NCBI GenBank assembly: GCA_017937925.1
Contig: JAGBCQ010000018.1
Coordinates: forward strand, 106,036-170,035
Reading direction: 5' to 3'
Length of the DNA: 64,000 nt
DNA from: Paraprevotella sp.
GTDB taxonomy: Bacteria; Bacteroidota; Bacteroidia; Bacteroidales; Bacteroidaceae
The notes beneath the pieces are model-generated. The model saw only the letters and a list, made by a program, of their open reading frames with translations. It searched no databases and was not told where the DNA came from. Shown here one piece after another: positions 39,354-46,666 of the stretch (within the stretch, counting starts at the first letter, position 1; each line of letters opens with the position of its first letter). The translations under genes were made by a program, and so were the position numbers.

Positions 39354-39435
39354 AAAACTGCCGGACGTCTGTCGTTGCAACGACAGACGTCTTGCGTTTT
39401 GCTAACGGACGTCCGTCATTTTCGTAACGAAAGTA
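39354..39435 (+). repeat. 82-bp phased GACGTC element, copy 2
   Basis: Left border AAAACTGCCG (39354-39363), GACGTC at 39364, 39386 and 39408 (22-bp phase), right border AAAGTA (39430-39435). The first two sites are parts of a perfect 26-bp palindrome at 39365-39390, which could form a strong hairpin in RNA or a cruciform in DNA. It lies between convergent transcription units. Confidence 0.85.
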
Positions 39436-39471
39436 CCCGGTCAGAGAATTAAAATTACCTGAACTTACTCT

Positions 39472-39487
39472 CGCGCGCGTGCGCGCA
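39472..39487. repeat. 16-bp alternating pyrimidine-purine CG tract
   Basis: CGCGCGCGTGCGCGCA alternates strictly between pyrimidine and purine in an otherwise AT-rich intergenic region. Such tracts can adopt Z-form under negative supercoiling. Confidence 0.6.
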
Positions 39488-39507
39488 TTTACAATAGCGT
39501 TTAAATT

Positions 39508-39580
39508 ATGTTTCATGTTTCACTTTCTTCTGAAACCCTTTGTGGGAGCGGGTTTTAGAGTGAAACATCATGTTTCACAT
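39508..39580. promoter_or_regulatory. cluster of TGTTTCAC half-sites and hairpin between convergent operons
   Basis: TGTTTCAT (39509-39516), TGTTTCAC (39516-39523) and the perfect 19-bp palindrome GTGAAACATCATGTTTCAC (39560-39578) surround a 10-bp stem (39529-39538 / 39550-39559, one wobble). The half-site TGTTTCAC equals half of the ParB site parS (TGTTTCACGTGAAACA), but the halves here point outward. It could also serve as a bidirectional transcription stop, although no U run is present. Confidence 0.5.
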
Positions 39581-39590
39581 AATTCACTTC

Positions 39591-40370
39591 CTATTTTTTA
39601 GTGAAAAGGCGAGCGATAAACCAGAAATGTAACAATAATGTTGAGAAAAAACCGTAGTGAGTGACCATGATTCTGAAACGTTCCCAGAGAGAGACTTTTT
39701 GGTGTTTGGTGGTCATCCCTTCACTTAAATAATCGGTCAGAATCATATTACTGTTATGTATGCCTTCTTTTTTGTTATGAGCTTGTTTTAAAAGCCGAAT
39801 ACACCAATCGAAGTCAGCAGAGTAGCGGTAGCGAAGATTGTATAGTTCCTGTTTTGCCAAGTCTGTACGAACATAAAATGATTGATGGCAAACTAACATA
39901 CCCCATCGCAAGTGCTTCCAATGTAGCTGTTCGGGGGCTTGTAATCGACGATGACGAAGAAATGCTCCATTCTCATCGACAATGTCCGTTTCTCCATATA
40001 CAATAGCCGGATATGGGGACGTGATGGAGCTGAATATTTGTTCTATGGTGTGTGGAGAATGCAATGTATCTCCTGCATTAAGGAAAACAATATAATCCCC
40101 AGATGCATGTGTTAATGCTTTGTTCATGGCGTCATACAGACCATTGTCCGGTTCACGGATAAAACGTATGTCATGTGGGATTGCTTGACCTGCGTTTTCA
40201 TTAACATAATGATGAATGATTTCAGTTGTCAAGTCTTTTGAGCAACCGTCAATGATAAGGTGCTCTATGTGTTGATAAGTTTGTTTTGCGACACTGTCTA
40301 ATGTTCTTTGTAGTGTAGATTCGGCATTGTATGTAACAGTGGCAATGGTTATGATAGGGAAGTGCTCCAT
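39591..40370 (-). CDS. family 2 glycosyltransferase (259 aa)
   Basis: GT-A fold transferase that adds a sugar to a lipid-linked surface polysaccharide precursor in the cytoplasm. The start matches the family, 'ITIATVTYNAESTLQRTLDSVAKQTYQHIEHLIIDGCSKDLT', with later 'EPDNGLYDAMNKALTHASGDYIVFLNAGDTL', where the DxD position reads NAGD as in WcaA-type enzymes. It ends in a hydrophobic stretch ('YGFFSTLLLHFWFIARLF'), suggesting membrane association. Its ATG shares one base with the stop of the preceding glycosyltransferase gene (TAATG), so the two are probably translationally coupled. Last gene of the cluster. Donor and acceptor sugars cannot be told. Confidence 0.9.
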   Translation of the reverse strand: MEHFPIITIATVTYNAESTLQRTLDSVAKQTYQHIEHLIIDGCSKDLTTEIIHHYVNENAGQAIPHDIRFIREPDNGLYDAMNKALTHASGDYIVFLNAGDTLHSPHTIEQIFSSITSPYPAIVYGETDIVDENGAFLRHRRLQAPEQLHWKHLRWGMLVCHQSFYVRTDLAKQELYNLRYRYSADFDWCIRLLKQAHNKKEGIHNSNMILTDYLSEGMTTKHQKVSLWERFRIMVTHYGFFSTLLLHFWFIARLFTKK

Positions 40371-41632
40371 TATTTTTTTATTAGTTTCTTGTATAGCGTA
40401 ATGTATTGTGCAGCTACGGTTTTGCCGGAGTATTTACGTAGAACTTCGTCTCTCAGATCTTCTCTTTTGATGGAAGATTCTCCTTCAGTAATTCCCCAAG
40501 CGATGCCGTCGGCAATACTTTCGAATGATAAGTACTTAGCTAAGTACCCATTAACCTTGTGTGTAATTATGTCTGCCTGACCACTATTGCCGAACGAAAT
40601 CGGGATACAACCGCAAGCTTGCGCTTCTATCAATGTTTGTCCGAATGTTTCGTACTTGGATGTAGATACAGTGACGTTAGCAGCAGAATACAATTTTGAG
40701 ATGATGGTTTTGTCCGTAACCCATCCCATATTTATGTGTTCTATGGGGATTTGAGGTATCACACTATCAGGATGTTTTATAATACCGAACGTTACCAAAA
40801 GCAATTCATCTTTTGTAAAATGTTTTTGAGAGATTAAATGCTGTATCGCTTTAATCAGTATGTCAAATCCTTTAATAGGGTCATCTATTCTTGCAGCACC
40901 AAACAGAATAATGAATTTTTCTTTGGGTAAATTCAGTGTCTGACGGCTCTCTTGCTTGTCAAAAATAGTGAAATCATCGAGCGATAAGGTGTTAGGAATA
41001 ACTTCAATGTGCTTGTCCTTTATCAATGCGCTTGATTTGGCAAGTCCTGCCAACCATTTACTGACAGAAACTATATTTATCGGAACATTCCGGAATAGAG
41101 TTTCTTTTTTCTTAAAGACGTGATAAGAAAGGTCTTTTGAGTGAGGGAAGCGCAGCATCGGACAATTCCGGCAAATAGTTTTGAATGCATCGCAAGAGTA
41201 TGCATGATGACAAATGGATGTACATTCCCACATGTCATGCATAGTCCAAACTATAGGTTTCCCTGATGAGAAGATTTCTTTAATGCCACTAATGGAAAGC
41301 AACCCTTGATTTATCCAGTGCAAATGAATAATGTCTGCTTCTTTAAATTGAGAGGTTTCTGTGATGTTGAATCCGGTGTTCGCTATAGAAACAGTAAAGA
41401 GATTCTTTTTGCTGAACAAGTTATTTAGCCATATAACGAATCTTTCCCAAATGAATTTAAAAGAAGTCTCCCATTTCCCTCCAATCTTTATAATATCAGG
41501 GCTGGATGAGTCTTTGTGTAAGACAAGCATCTCCACTTCAATCCCGGAGTCCTTTAAGGCCACCATAAGCCGGGACGCTGCAATGGCTGCGCCACCGGAA
41601 TTATCGGATGTGTTGACAAATAGAATTTTCAT
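40370..41632 (-). CDS. family 4 glycosyltransferase (420 aa)
   Basis: GT-B fold transferase. The N-terminal domain opens with 'MKILFVNTSDNSGGAAIAASRLMVALKDSGIEVEMLVLH' and the C-terminal Rossmann domain carries 'IILFGAARIDDPIKGFDILIKAIQHL' and 'AANVTVSTSKYETFGQTLIEAQACGCIPISFGNSGQADII', the GT4 E-x7-E donor site. A cysteine cluster 'CTSICHHAYSCDAFKTICRNCPML' (about residues 137-160) is typical of a GT4 subgroup. It is the fourth gene of the flippase-glycosyltransferase operon, 12 bp after the preceding gene. It adds a sugar in surface polysaccharide repeat-unit assembly; specificity unknown. Confidence 0.92.
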   Translation of the reverse strand: MKILFVNTSDNSGGAAIAASRLMVALKDSGIEVEMLVLHKDSSSPDIIKIGGKWETSFKFIWERFVIWLNNLFSKKNLFTVSIANTGFNITETSQFKEADIIHLHWINQGLLSISGIKEIFSSGKPIVWTMHDMWECTSICHHAYSCDAFKTICRNCPMLRFPHSKDLSYHVFKKKETLFRNVPINIVSVSKWLAGLAKSSALIKDKHIEVIPNTLSLDDFTIFDKQESRQTLNLPKEKFIILFGAARIDDPIKGFDILIKAIQHLISQKHFTKDELLLVTFGIIKHPDSVIPQIPIEHINMGWVTDKTIISKLYSAANVTVSTSKYETFGQTLIEAQACGCIPISFGNSGQADIITHKVNGYLAKYLSFESIADGIAWGITEGESSIKREDLRDEVLRKYSGKTVAAQYITLYKKLIKK

Positions 41633-41644
41633 CTTTACAATGTT

Positions 41645-42553
41645 TTATGCTCCGAAGTCTCCTTTTAAAGTACGTTTGATTCGTCTTTTCGCTTTTGCCC
41701 AAAAAGAGTTGGTTCGGGCATAATATTGCGCGAATGCTTCACGTGCCGCCATATTCTCCTTTATAGGATGTATTCTTTCTACTTTGATAGGCCCTTTACT
41801 GATATTTGAACGGTATAGATTGTCTCCACCGCAATTTGTTCCTGTCCCATCAAAACCATTATTTTGTACTAATGACTTACCTACGTTAAGCGATAGAATA
41901 TCTTTAATAAACAAGGATGCATTCCAACGGATTGCCCATGAATTGTTTTTACCCTCTATTTGCCTACGGAGCATACGGGTATATCGATATTTGCCGTTGA
42001 AATCGAAGGTATATGTTAAATTCCGTCGTTCTAACTCTTCAAGAAGAGCCTTTCCATCGGGGTTGAAATGTTTCCATGCTCGTTCCCAAGTAGCCCATCC
42101 CCAACTGCCTGTGAATTTGATTAAGAAGGTGTCGGGAAGTGTCGGGTCGTTTGTGAAGTCGTAAGCTTGTATATGACCGACTTGCGGTTCGTCGCGGTAT
42201 GTGTCTAAAGCATCATTCATAAATTGTAGAAAATAAGGAGACACAACGAGGTCATCTTCTACGACAATGACTTGACCATATTTTTTCACGATGGAACTTA
42301 CTCCATCAATGACGTTCCGTGCTAGTCCCCAATTTTCGGAGCGTTCTACAATATGCACTTTATTGAAACCTGTTATTCCTTTAATGACTTTTCTTGTCTC
42401 ATTTACACCAACTTCGTCCTCATGGTTTTTTGCTCCATCAGAGTAAATGAAAAGTTCGCTCTCAGAAGCTAATTCATTCTTGGATAAAGATAGAATCGCT
42501 TCTAGTGCGTGTTGTGGTCTGTTGTATGTAAAAAGAATAATTGGTGCCGGCAT
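41645..42553 (-). CDS. GT2-like sugar transferase (302 aa)
   Basis: Opens 'MPAPIILFTYNRPQHALEAILSLSKNELASESELFIYSDGAKN' and carries the acidic metal-binding motif in 'VIVVEDDLVVSPYFLQFMNDAL', followed by 'TGSWGWATWERAWKHFNPD', a pattern shared with GT2-like and GNT-I-like sugar transferases of Bacteroidetes polysaccharide clusters. Length is normal. It lies 60 bp after the upstream GT2 gene and 12 bp before the GT4 gene. A cytoplasmic transferase for a surface polysaccharide repeat unit; donor and acceptor unknown. Confidence 0.85.
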   Translation of the reverse strand: MPAPIILFTYNRPQHALEAILSLSKNELASESELFIYSDGAKNHEDEVGVNETRKVIKGITGFNKVHIVERSENWGLARNVIDGVSSIVKKYGQVIVVEDDLVVSPYFLQFMNDALDTYRDEPQVGHIQAYDFTNDPTLPDTFLIKFTGSWGWATWERAWKHFNPDGKALLEELERRNLTYTFDFNGKYRYTRMLRRQIEGKNNSWAIRWNASLFIKDILSLNVGKSLVQNNGFDGTGTNCGGDNLYRSNISKGPIKVERIHPIKENMAAREAFAQYYARTNSFWAKAKRRIKRTLKGDFGA

Positions 42554-42613
42554 ATGATTAATCTTATGAAAGAATAATGCGCAAAGGTATATATTTTTTA
42601 TATATCGTTTCCT

Positions 42614-43525
42614 TTATGTGATGATTTTATATGCTTCTAAGGGAGTATAAATAAAATGTGAACCTTTAACTTTGCATAATCTACGGATTTGGTCTACTCG
42701 CTTTGTATTTGCTAAAAGTTTGAACAATACTTTTATAAAATAGAAACATCCTTCCCAATCAGCTTTAAATAAAGATTTAGCAGAGTGATGCAAACAGCAC
42801 TTAATACTTTTGAAGAATGCTTTGTATAGAGGGAAGTGAATATTAGAGAACAATGTGAGGCAATAAACTGCTGTTGCTCGGTGACGCATAGCATTTGTTG
42901 TTGTACGTTTTGCTCGGTCGTGGCAACCGCATACATAGGGGCAATAACCTATTTTATAACCATGATAATGAATGCGATTAGCGTAATCCACATCCTCACC
43001 ATAATGGAAGAATAATGGGGAAAAACCACCCACTTCTTTTAATACTCTGGTGGGAATTAACCATATTGCTGCATTTACGAAAGGGGTTTCAATAATTGGG
43101 GATTCTGCATCTTCCTTTGAAACGTAACAACCGGGAGAACCGGAGTCAATAGTGCTTCTATCTCCAACTAAATGAACGGATGTAATAATCCCGAAATCAT
43201 TGAATTTGTTTGACAAATCGGTTAATTCTCCGATAACATTTTGGTCTATCCAAGCGTCCTGATTAAGTAAAAGGACATAATCGTATTGCTCTTTTATGGC
43301 GATGCTGATTCCAATATTGTTGGCTTGACCAAAACCAAGATTCTTCTCATTCTCAATAATTCTGACTTTAGGAAATTCTTCTTTAATAGTTTTGATGCAA
43401 TTGTCCGAAGAACCATTGTCAATGACGAGGATGTCTGTTGGAACTTCTGATCGGATAAGACTATTTAAACAAGGTTGTATCCAGCGAGTGAAATTATATG
43501 AGATGATGACGGTCAATACTTTCAT
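42614..43525 (-). CDS. family 2 glycosyltransferase, rhamnosyltransferase-like (303 aa)
   Basis: The start is the ATG at 43525, which overlaps the flippase stop as ATGA; the frame extends 39 bp further but reads through the flippase gene end. The sequence 'VLTVIISYNFTRWIQPCLNSLIRSEVPTDILVIDNGSSDN', 'NLGFGQANNIGISIA', 'DYVLLLNQDAWID' and 'FSPLFFHYGEDVDYANRIHYHGYKIGYCP' is typical of WcaA/RfbF rhamnosyltransferase-like GT2 enzymes. The C-terminus is Lys-rich and Cys-containing. It probably acts second in the cluster after the flippase gene. Sugar specificity is not assigned. Confidence 0.9.
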   Translation of the reverse strand: MKVLTVIISYNFTRWIQPCLNSLIRSEVPTDILVIDNGSSDNCIKTIKEEFPKVRIIENEKNLGFGQANNIGISIAIKEQYDYVLLLNQDAWIDQNVIGELTDLSNKFNDFGIITSVHLVGDRSTIDSGSPGCYVSKEDAESPIIETPFVNAAIWLIPTRVLKEVGGFSPLFFHYGEDVDYANRIHYHGYKIGYCPYVCGCHDRAKRTTTNAMRHRATAVYCLTLFSNIHFPLYKAFFKSIKCCLHHSAKSLFKADWEGCFYFIKVLFKLLANTKRVDQIRRLCKVKGSHFIYTPLEAYKIIT

Positions 43526-45000
43526 AATGATTTGGTGTTGCGTTTTAGGATAAAGTTGATGCATTCTTTAAAAGTGACTGATCCTGACACCCACATAAAG
43601 AATGTATAAAAAGTAGCCGTCAATGCAACTTTGGCAATAAAAAGAAAATACAGGTTTTCAATTCCGGATGTAATATAATAGGTTGCAGTCATCGAACCCG
43701 CAGCGACAAAAGCATAGGGTGCCATGTCAATAAAAGCTTCTCGGAAACGCAAACCAATCTCCTTTTTTGTAAAATACAACCAGATACCCAACCAAGCAAT
43801 ATTAATAAGAGTATAAATGCATACCATGGTATAAATACCGTGCGGAATGGCCAATAAGATACCGACAATTTGTGATAAACCTGTTAGAATTGTACTCCAC
43901 ATAACCAAATCAGAACGTTCTTTGGTTATAACAAGATTAAGACACAAATGTTGTATGGGAATAGTGAATGCTCCGGCACAAAGTATTTGCATTAGTTCAA
44001 TACTTTCCAGCCACTGTTCTTTTATTGTGATGAGGATAAACTCGCGCGAGATAAAGGATAAACCGAGCATTGCAGGAAATGTTATAAATGCGGTCAGACG
44101 AAGCATTTTTCGGAAAACGCGCTTATGCCGTTCGCAATCTTCTGATACTTCTCTTAATACAGGTTGTGCCACTTCTTTTATAGTCCCGACCAGCATATTA
44201 CTACCCATATTTGTCCATTTCTGCGCTTGACTAAAGTTGCCGACATCTGAGATGGAGAAGAATCGCCCTAAGATAATAGCAACGATATTATTATTGGTAT
44301 GTGTGCAGATGTCAGTGATTAATAGTTTGCTACTGAACCCGAACATGTCTTTTATAGGTTTAAAGCTTATGTTAAAATTGGGACGCCATTTTGAAAAGTA
44401 CCAGAACAATATTGTATTACATAGTGAGAATAAAAGTGATTGTGTTGCTAACCCCCAATATGCGTATCCGAGATAAGCCATGGCTATACCAACAATATTG
44501 GATATGCAAAGACTACTCATCGTAATGATAGCTTTTTGTTTTACTTGTAAAGTCCGGAAAAGATATGCGCAATGTGCCATTCCAAGACTAGAAATAACAA
44601 ACCCCAAAAAAAAGTAACGAGCCAAAGGGGTTAAGTCTGTAAGGTTATATCTGCTAGCAAATTCAGATTGTTGATAGAAACTAGTGATATATGGAGCAAG
44701 GAAGTAAAGTACGATGTAAAGGGTAATACCGATACAAACATTAAACCAGAAGACCGCATTGTAATCCTCATGTTTTATTTCTTTTCGATTGGCTAAAGCA
44801 ATTCGAAAACCACTGTCTTGTAGGGTGCTAGCAATGAGACCAAATATTTGTATGAGTCCAATCATCCCATAGTCAGATGGACTAAGAAGACGGGCTAAGT
44901 ATATCCCGAATATCACTCCGATAAGCAATTGGATTCCATATCCAATACTGCTCCACATGAAGCCTTTTGCTGTCTTACCTTTTAAAGAGTTGTCTTCCAT
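43522..45000 (-). CDS. polysaccharide flippase, Wzx/PST family (492 aa)
   Basis: Integral membrane protein that moves undecaprenyl-linked oligosaccharides across the inner membrane. 'KGFMWSSIGYGIQLLIGVIFGIYLARLLSPSDYGMIGLIQIFGLIASTLQDSGF' is the standard WzxC-like N-terminus, followed by about 12-14 hydrophobic segments, the cytosolic motif 'NFSQAQKWTNMGSNMLVGTIKEVAQPVL', and long hydrophobic helices to the end. First gene of the minus-strand polysaccharide cluster. A minus-strand -7 candidate (TAGTTTTG, 45088-45095) lies 88 bp upstream. No polymerase (Wzy) gene is in the window. Confidence 0.92.
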   Translation of the reverse strand: MEDNSLKGKTAKGFMWSSIGYGIQLLIGVIFGIYLARLLSPSDYGMIGLIQIFGLIASTLQDSGFRIALANRKEIKHEDYNAVFWFNVCIGITLYIVLYFLAPYITSFYQQSEFASRYNLTDLTPLARYFFLGFVISSLGMAHCAYLFRTLQVKQKAIITMSSLCISNIVGIAMAYLGYAYWGLATQSLLFSLCNTILFWYFSKWRPNFNISFKPIKDMFGFSSKLLITDICTHTNNNIVAIILGRFFSISDVGNFSQAQKWTNMGSNMLVGTIKEVAQPVLREVSEDCERHKRVFRKMLRLTAFITFPAMLGLSFISREFILITIKEQWLESIELMQILCAGAFTIPIQHLCLNLVITKERSDLVMWSTILTGLSQIVGILLAIPHGIYTMVCIYTLINIAWLGIWLYFTKKEIGLRFREAFIDMAPYAFVAAGSMTATYYITSGIENLYFLFIAKVALTATFYTFFMWVSGSVTFKECINFILKRNTKSL

Positions 45001-45087
45001 TATGATATTTTGAGCGAAGGTAAGATTTTATTTCTTTACAAACTCTAAAATAATGAAGAATCTTCACTAAAAGGGGCATTTTGCCTT

Positions 45088-45123
45088 CAAAACTATCCTT
45101 TCCGAGTAAGAATCTTACATTTG
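45088..45123. promoter_or_regulatory. divergent promoter candidates between flippase and V-ATPase operons
   Basis: Minus strand: TAGTTTTG (45088-45095) for the flippase cluster. Plus strand: TACATTTG (45116-45123) for the V-type ATPase operon, about 98 bp before its first ATG. Both match the -7 consensus TAnnTTTG; neither has a good TTG at the usual distance. The rest of the 221-bp gap is AT-rich and shows nothing else. Confidence 0.45.
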
Positions 45124-45221
45124 TCTGAAAATGTATTGATTTTTATTTCTCTAAGAGGGAAAATATGATTACTTTTATGCCCATAAAATGAAAAGAACTT
45201 AAAAGAATAAAGAAAAGTACT

Positions 45222-45809
45222 ATGGAAAAGATTCAAGAGCTAACCGATAAACTGTATCGAGAAGGCGTAGAAAAGGGCAATGTTGAGGCTCAAAAAATAG
45301 TTGAGCAAGCAAAAAATGATGCTGCTAAAATTGTAGCGGATGCAAAGGTAGAAGCTGAGAAGATAATCGCGGCAGCTCAGAAAAAGGCTTCTGATATGGA
45401 TACAAATACTAAGGCAGAACTGAAAATGTACACAGGACAAGCCTTGAGCGCATTGAAGTCGGAAGCTGCTAATATTATTACTGATGAATTAGTGAAGAAT
45501 GCTGTAGGCGAATGGAGCGGTAACAAGGACTATATGGGTGAGTTCATTGTTACTTTAGCTAAAAAATGGTCTGTTGATGAACCATTGACTATTGAGGCTG
45601 CCGATGCAGAGGCTTTGACAAAATATTTTAAGTCCAAAGCAAAAGAGTTGTTGGATAAGGGAGTGAAAATAGAGAAAGTGAATGGTAAGTCAACTTCATT
45701 TACGATATCTCCTGCCGATGGCTCTTATAAGGTGAATTTCGGAGAAGATGAATTTGTGGCGTATTTTAAAGAATTCTTGCGTCCTCAACTTGTTGAGATG
45801 TTGTTTTAA
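45222..45809 (+). CDS. atpE: V-type ATPase subunit E (195 aa)
   Basis: Peripheral stalk subunit linking the catalytic head to the membrane sector. Residues about 1-80 are a charged, Ala/Lys/Glu-rich helix ('IVEQAKNDAAKIVADAKVEAEKIIAAAQKKASDMD') that forms the stalk coiled coil, followed by a C-terminal alpha/beta domain that binds the head. Length fits bacterial E subunits. First gene of an operon in the order E, DUF2764, A, B, D, I, K, which I know also from Chlamydia and Borrelia. The next gene is 10 bp away. Confidence 0.92.
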   Translation: MEKIQELTDKLYREGVEKGNVEAQKIVEQAKNDAAKIVADAKVEAEKIIAAAQKKASDMDTNTKAELKMYTGQALSALKSEAANIITDELVKNAVGEWSGNKDYMGEFIVTLAKKWSVDEPLTIEAADAEALTKYFKSKAKELLDKGVKIEKVNGKSTSFTISPADGSYKVNFGEDEFVAYFKEFLRPQLVEMLF

Positions 45810-45819
45810 TTAGTGTTGT

Positions 45820-46662
45820 ATGGGAAGCTATTATTATTTGATGGCCGGCTTGCCTGACTTATCTATAGATGATTGTAAGTCCGGTCCGTCATTGTTGGAA
45901 CTAAAAGAAGAATTGAGCGAGACTTTGTCGTATCAAGACAAGCAGCTCATCTTTTACTTCTTTTTAAAGTACGACTGCAATAATCTCGTAGAACTTTTAA
46001 AAAACGCTGAAGCGCCTATAGATCTTAAAGGTAACTATCGTATAGAGCAATATACGGACATGATGGTGTCTGCGCGAGAAATGAATTTCAACGTACACCG
46101 TTATCCTTCGTTTATGTCGGAATTTGCTCGTGAATATAAATACAATAAAGATAGTGATGGGTTATTTCCTGAAGATGCAATGGCATTACGCTATTTTGAG
46201 TATGCCATGAAATGTCCCAATAAGATGATGGCCTCGTGGTTCCGCTTGAATTTTGATATAACCAATGTACTTACCGCAATGATAGCCCGTAAGAATGGTT
46301 GGAATGTTTCCAATTACGTATTGGGTGATGGTGAGGTAAGTGAGATGTTGCGGAACAACAATACACGCGATTTTGGATTGTCGGTTGAATATGATTATGT
46401 AAACGAACTGATGAAAATCGTGGATTGTGAGGACCCCGTGGAGAAAGAAAAGAAGATAGACGCTTTCAAATGGTTGTGGTTGGATGAGCAGACGTTTGCT
46501 GATGTATTTTCAATTGAGGCGGTGTTTGCATATTTAGCAAAATTGGAGATTTTAGAGCGTTGGTCAAAGTTGGATGTAGAGCAGGGGCGTGAGCAATTCC
46601 GTACGATTATCGAGAACTTGCGTAATGAAGCCCAAGTACCTGAAGAATTTAAAAATCAATAA
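45820..46662 (+). CDS. DUF2764 protein of the V-type ATPase operon (280 aa)
   Basis: Soluble, mostly helical protein without a signal peptide: 'MGSYYYLMAGLPDLSIDDCKSGPSLLELKEELSETLSYQDKQLIFYFFLKYDCNNLVELL'. It occupies the position between E and A where Chlamydia and Borrelia operons have a conserved hypothetical gene. No canonical subunit C gene is present in this operon, so this protein may fill the role of C (the link between the central stalk and the membrane ring). That role is inferred from position and helical content. It ends 4 bp before the subunit A ATG. Confidence 0.85.
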   Translation: MGSYYYLMAGLPDLSIDDCKSGPSLLELKEELSETLSYQDKQLIFYFFLKYDCNNLVELLKNAEAPIDLKGNYRIEQYTDMMVSAREMNFNVHRYPSFMSEFAREYKYNKDSDGLFPEDAMALRYFEYAMKCPNKMMASWFRLNFDITNVLTAMIARKNGWNVSNYVLGDGEVSEMLRNNNTRDFGLSVEYDYVNELMKIVDCEDPVEKEKKIDAFKWLWLDEQTFADVFSIEAVFAYLAKLEILERWSKLDVEQGREQFRTIIENLRNEAQVPEEFKNQ

Positions 46663-46666
46663 CTAT

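Noticed and set aside
46589-46666. Upstream start of V-ATPase subunit A
   Set aside because: The extra 26 residues lie in the DUF2764 gene in another frame and do not resemble subunit A; the ATG at 46667 gives the usual N-terminus.
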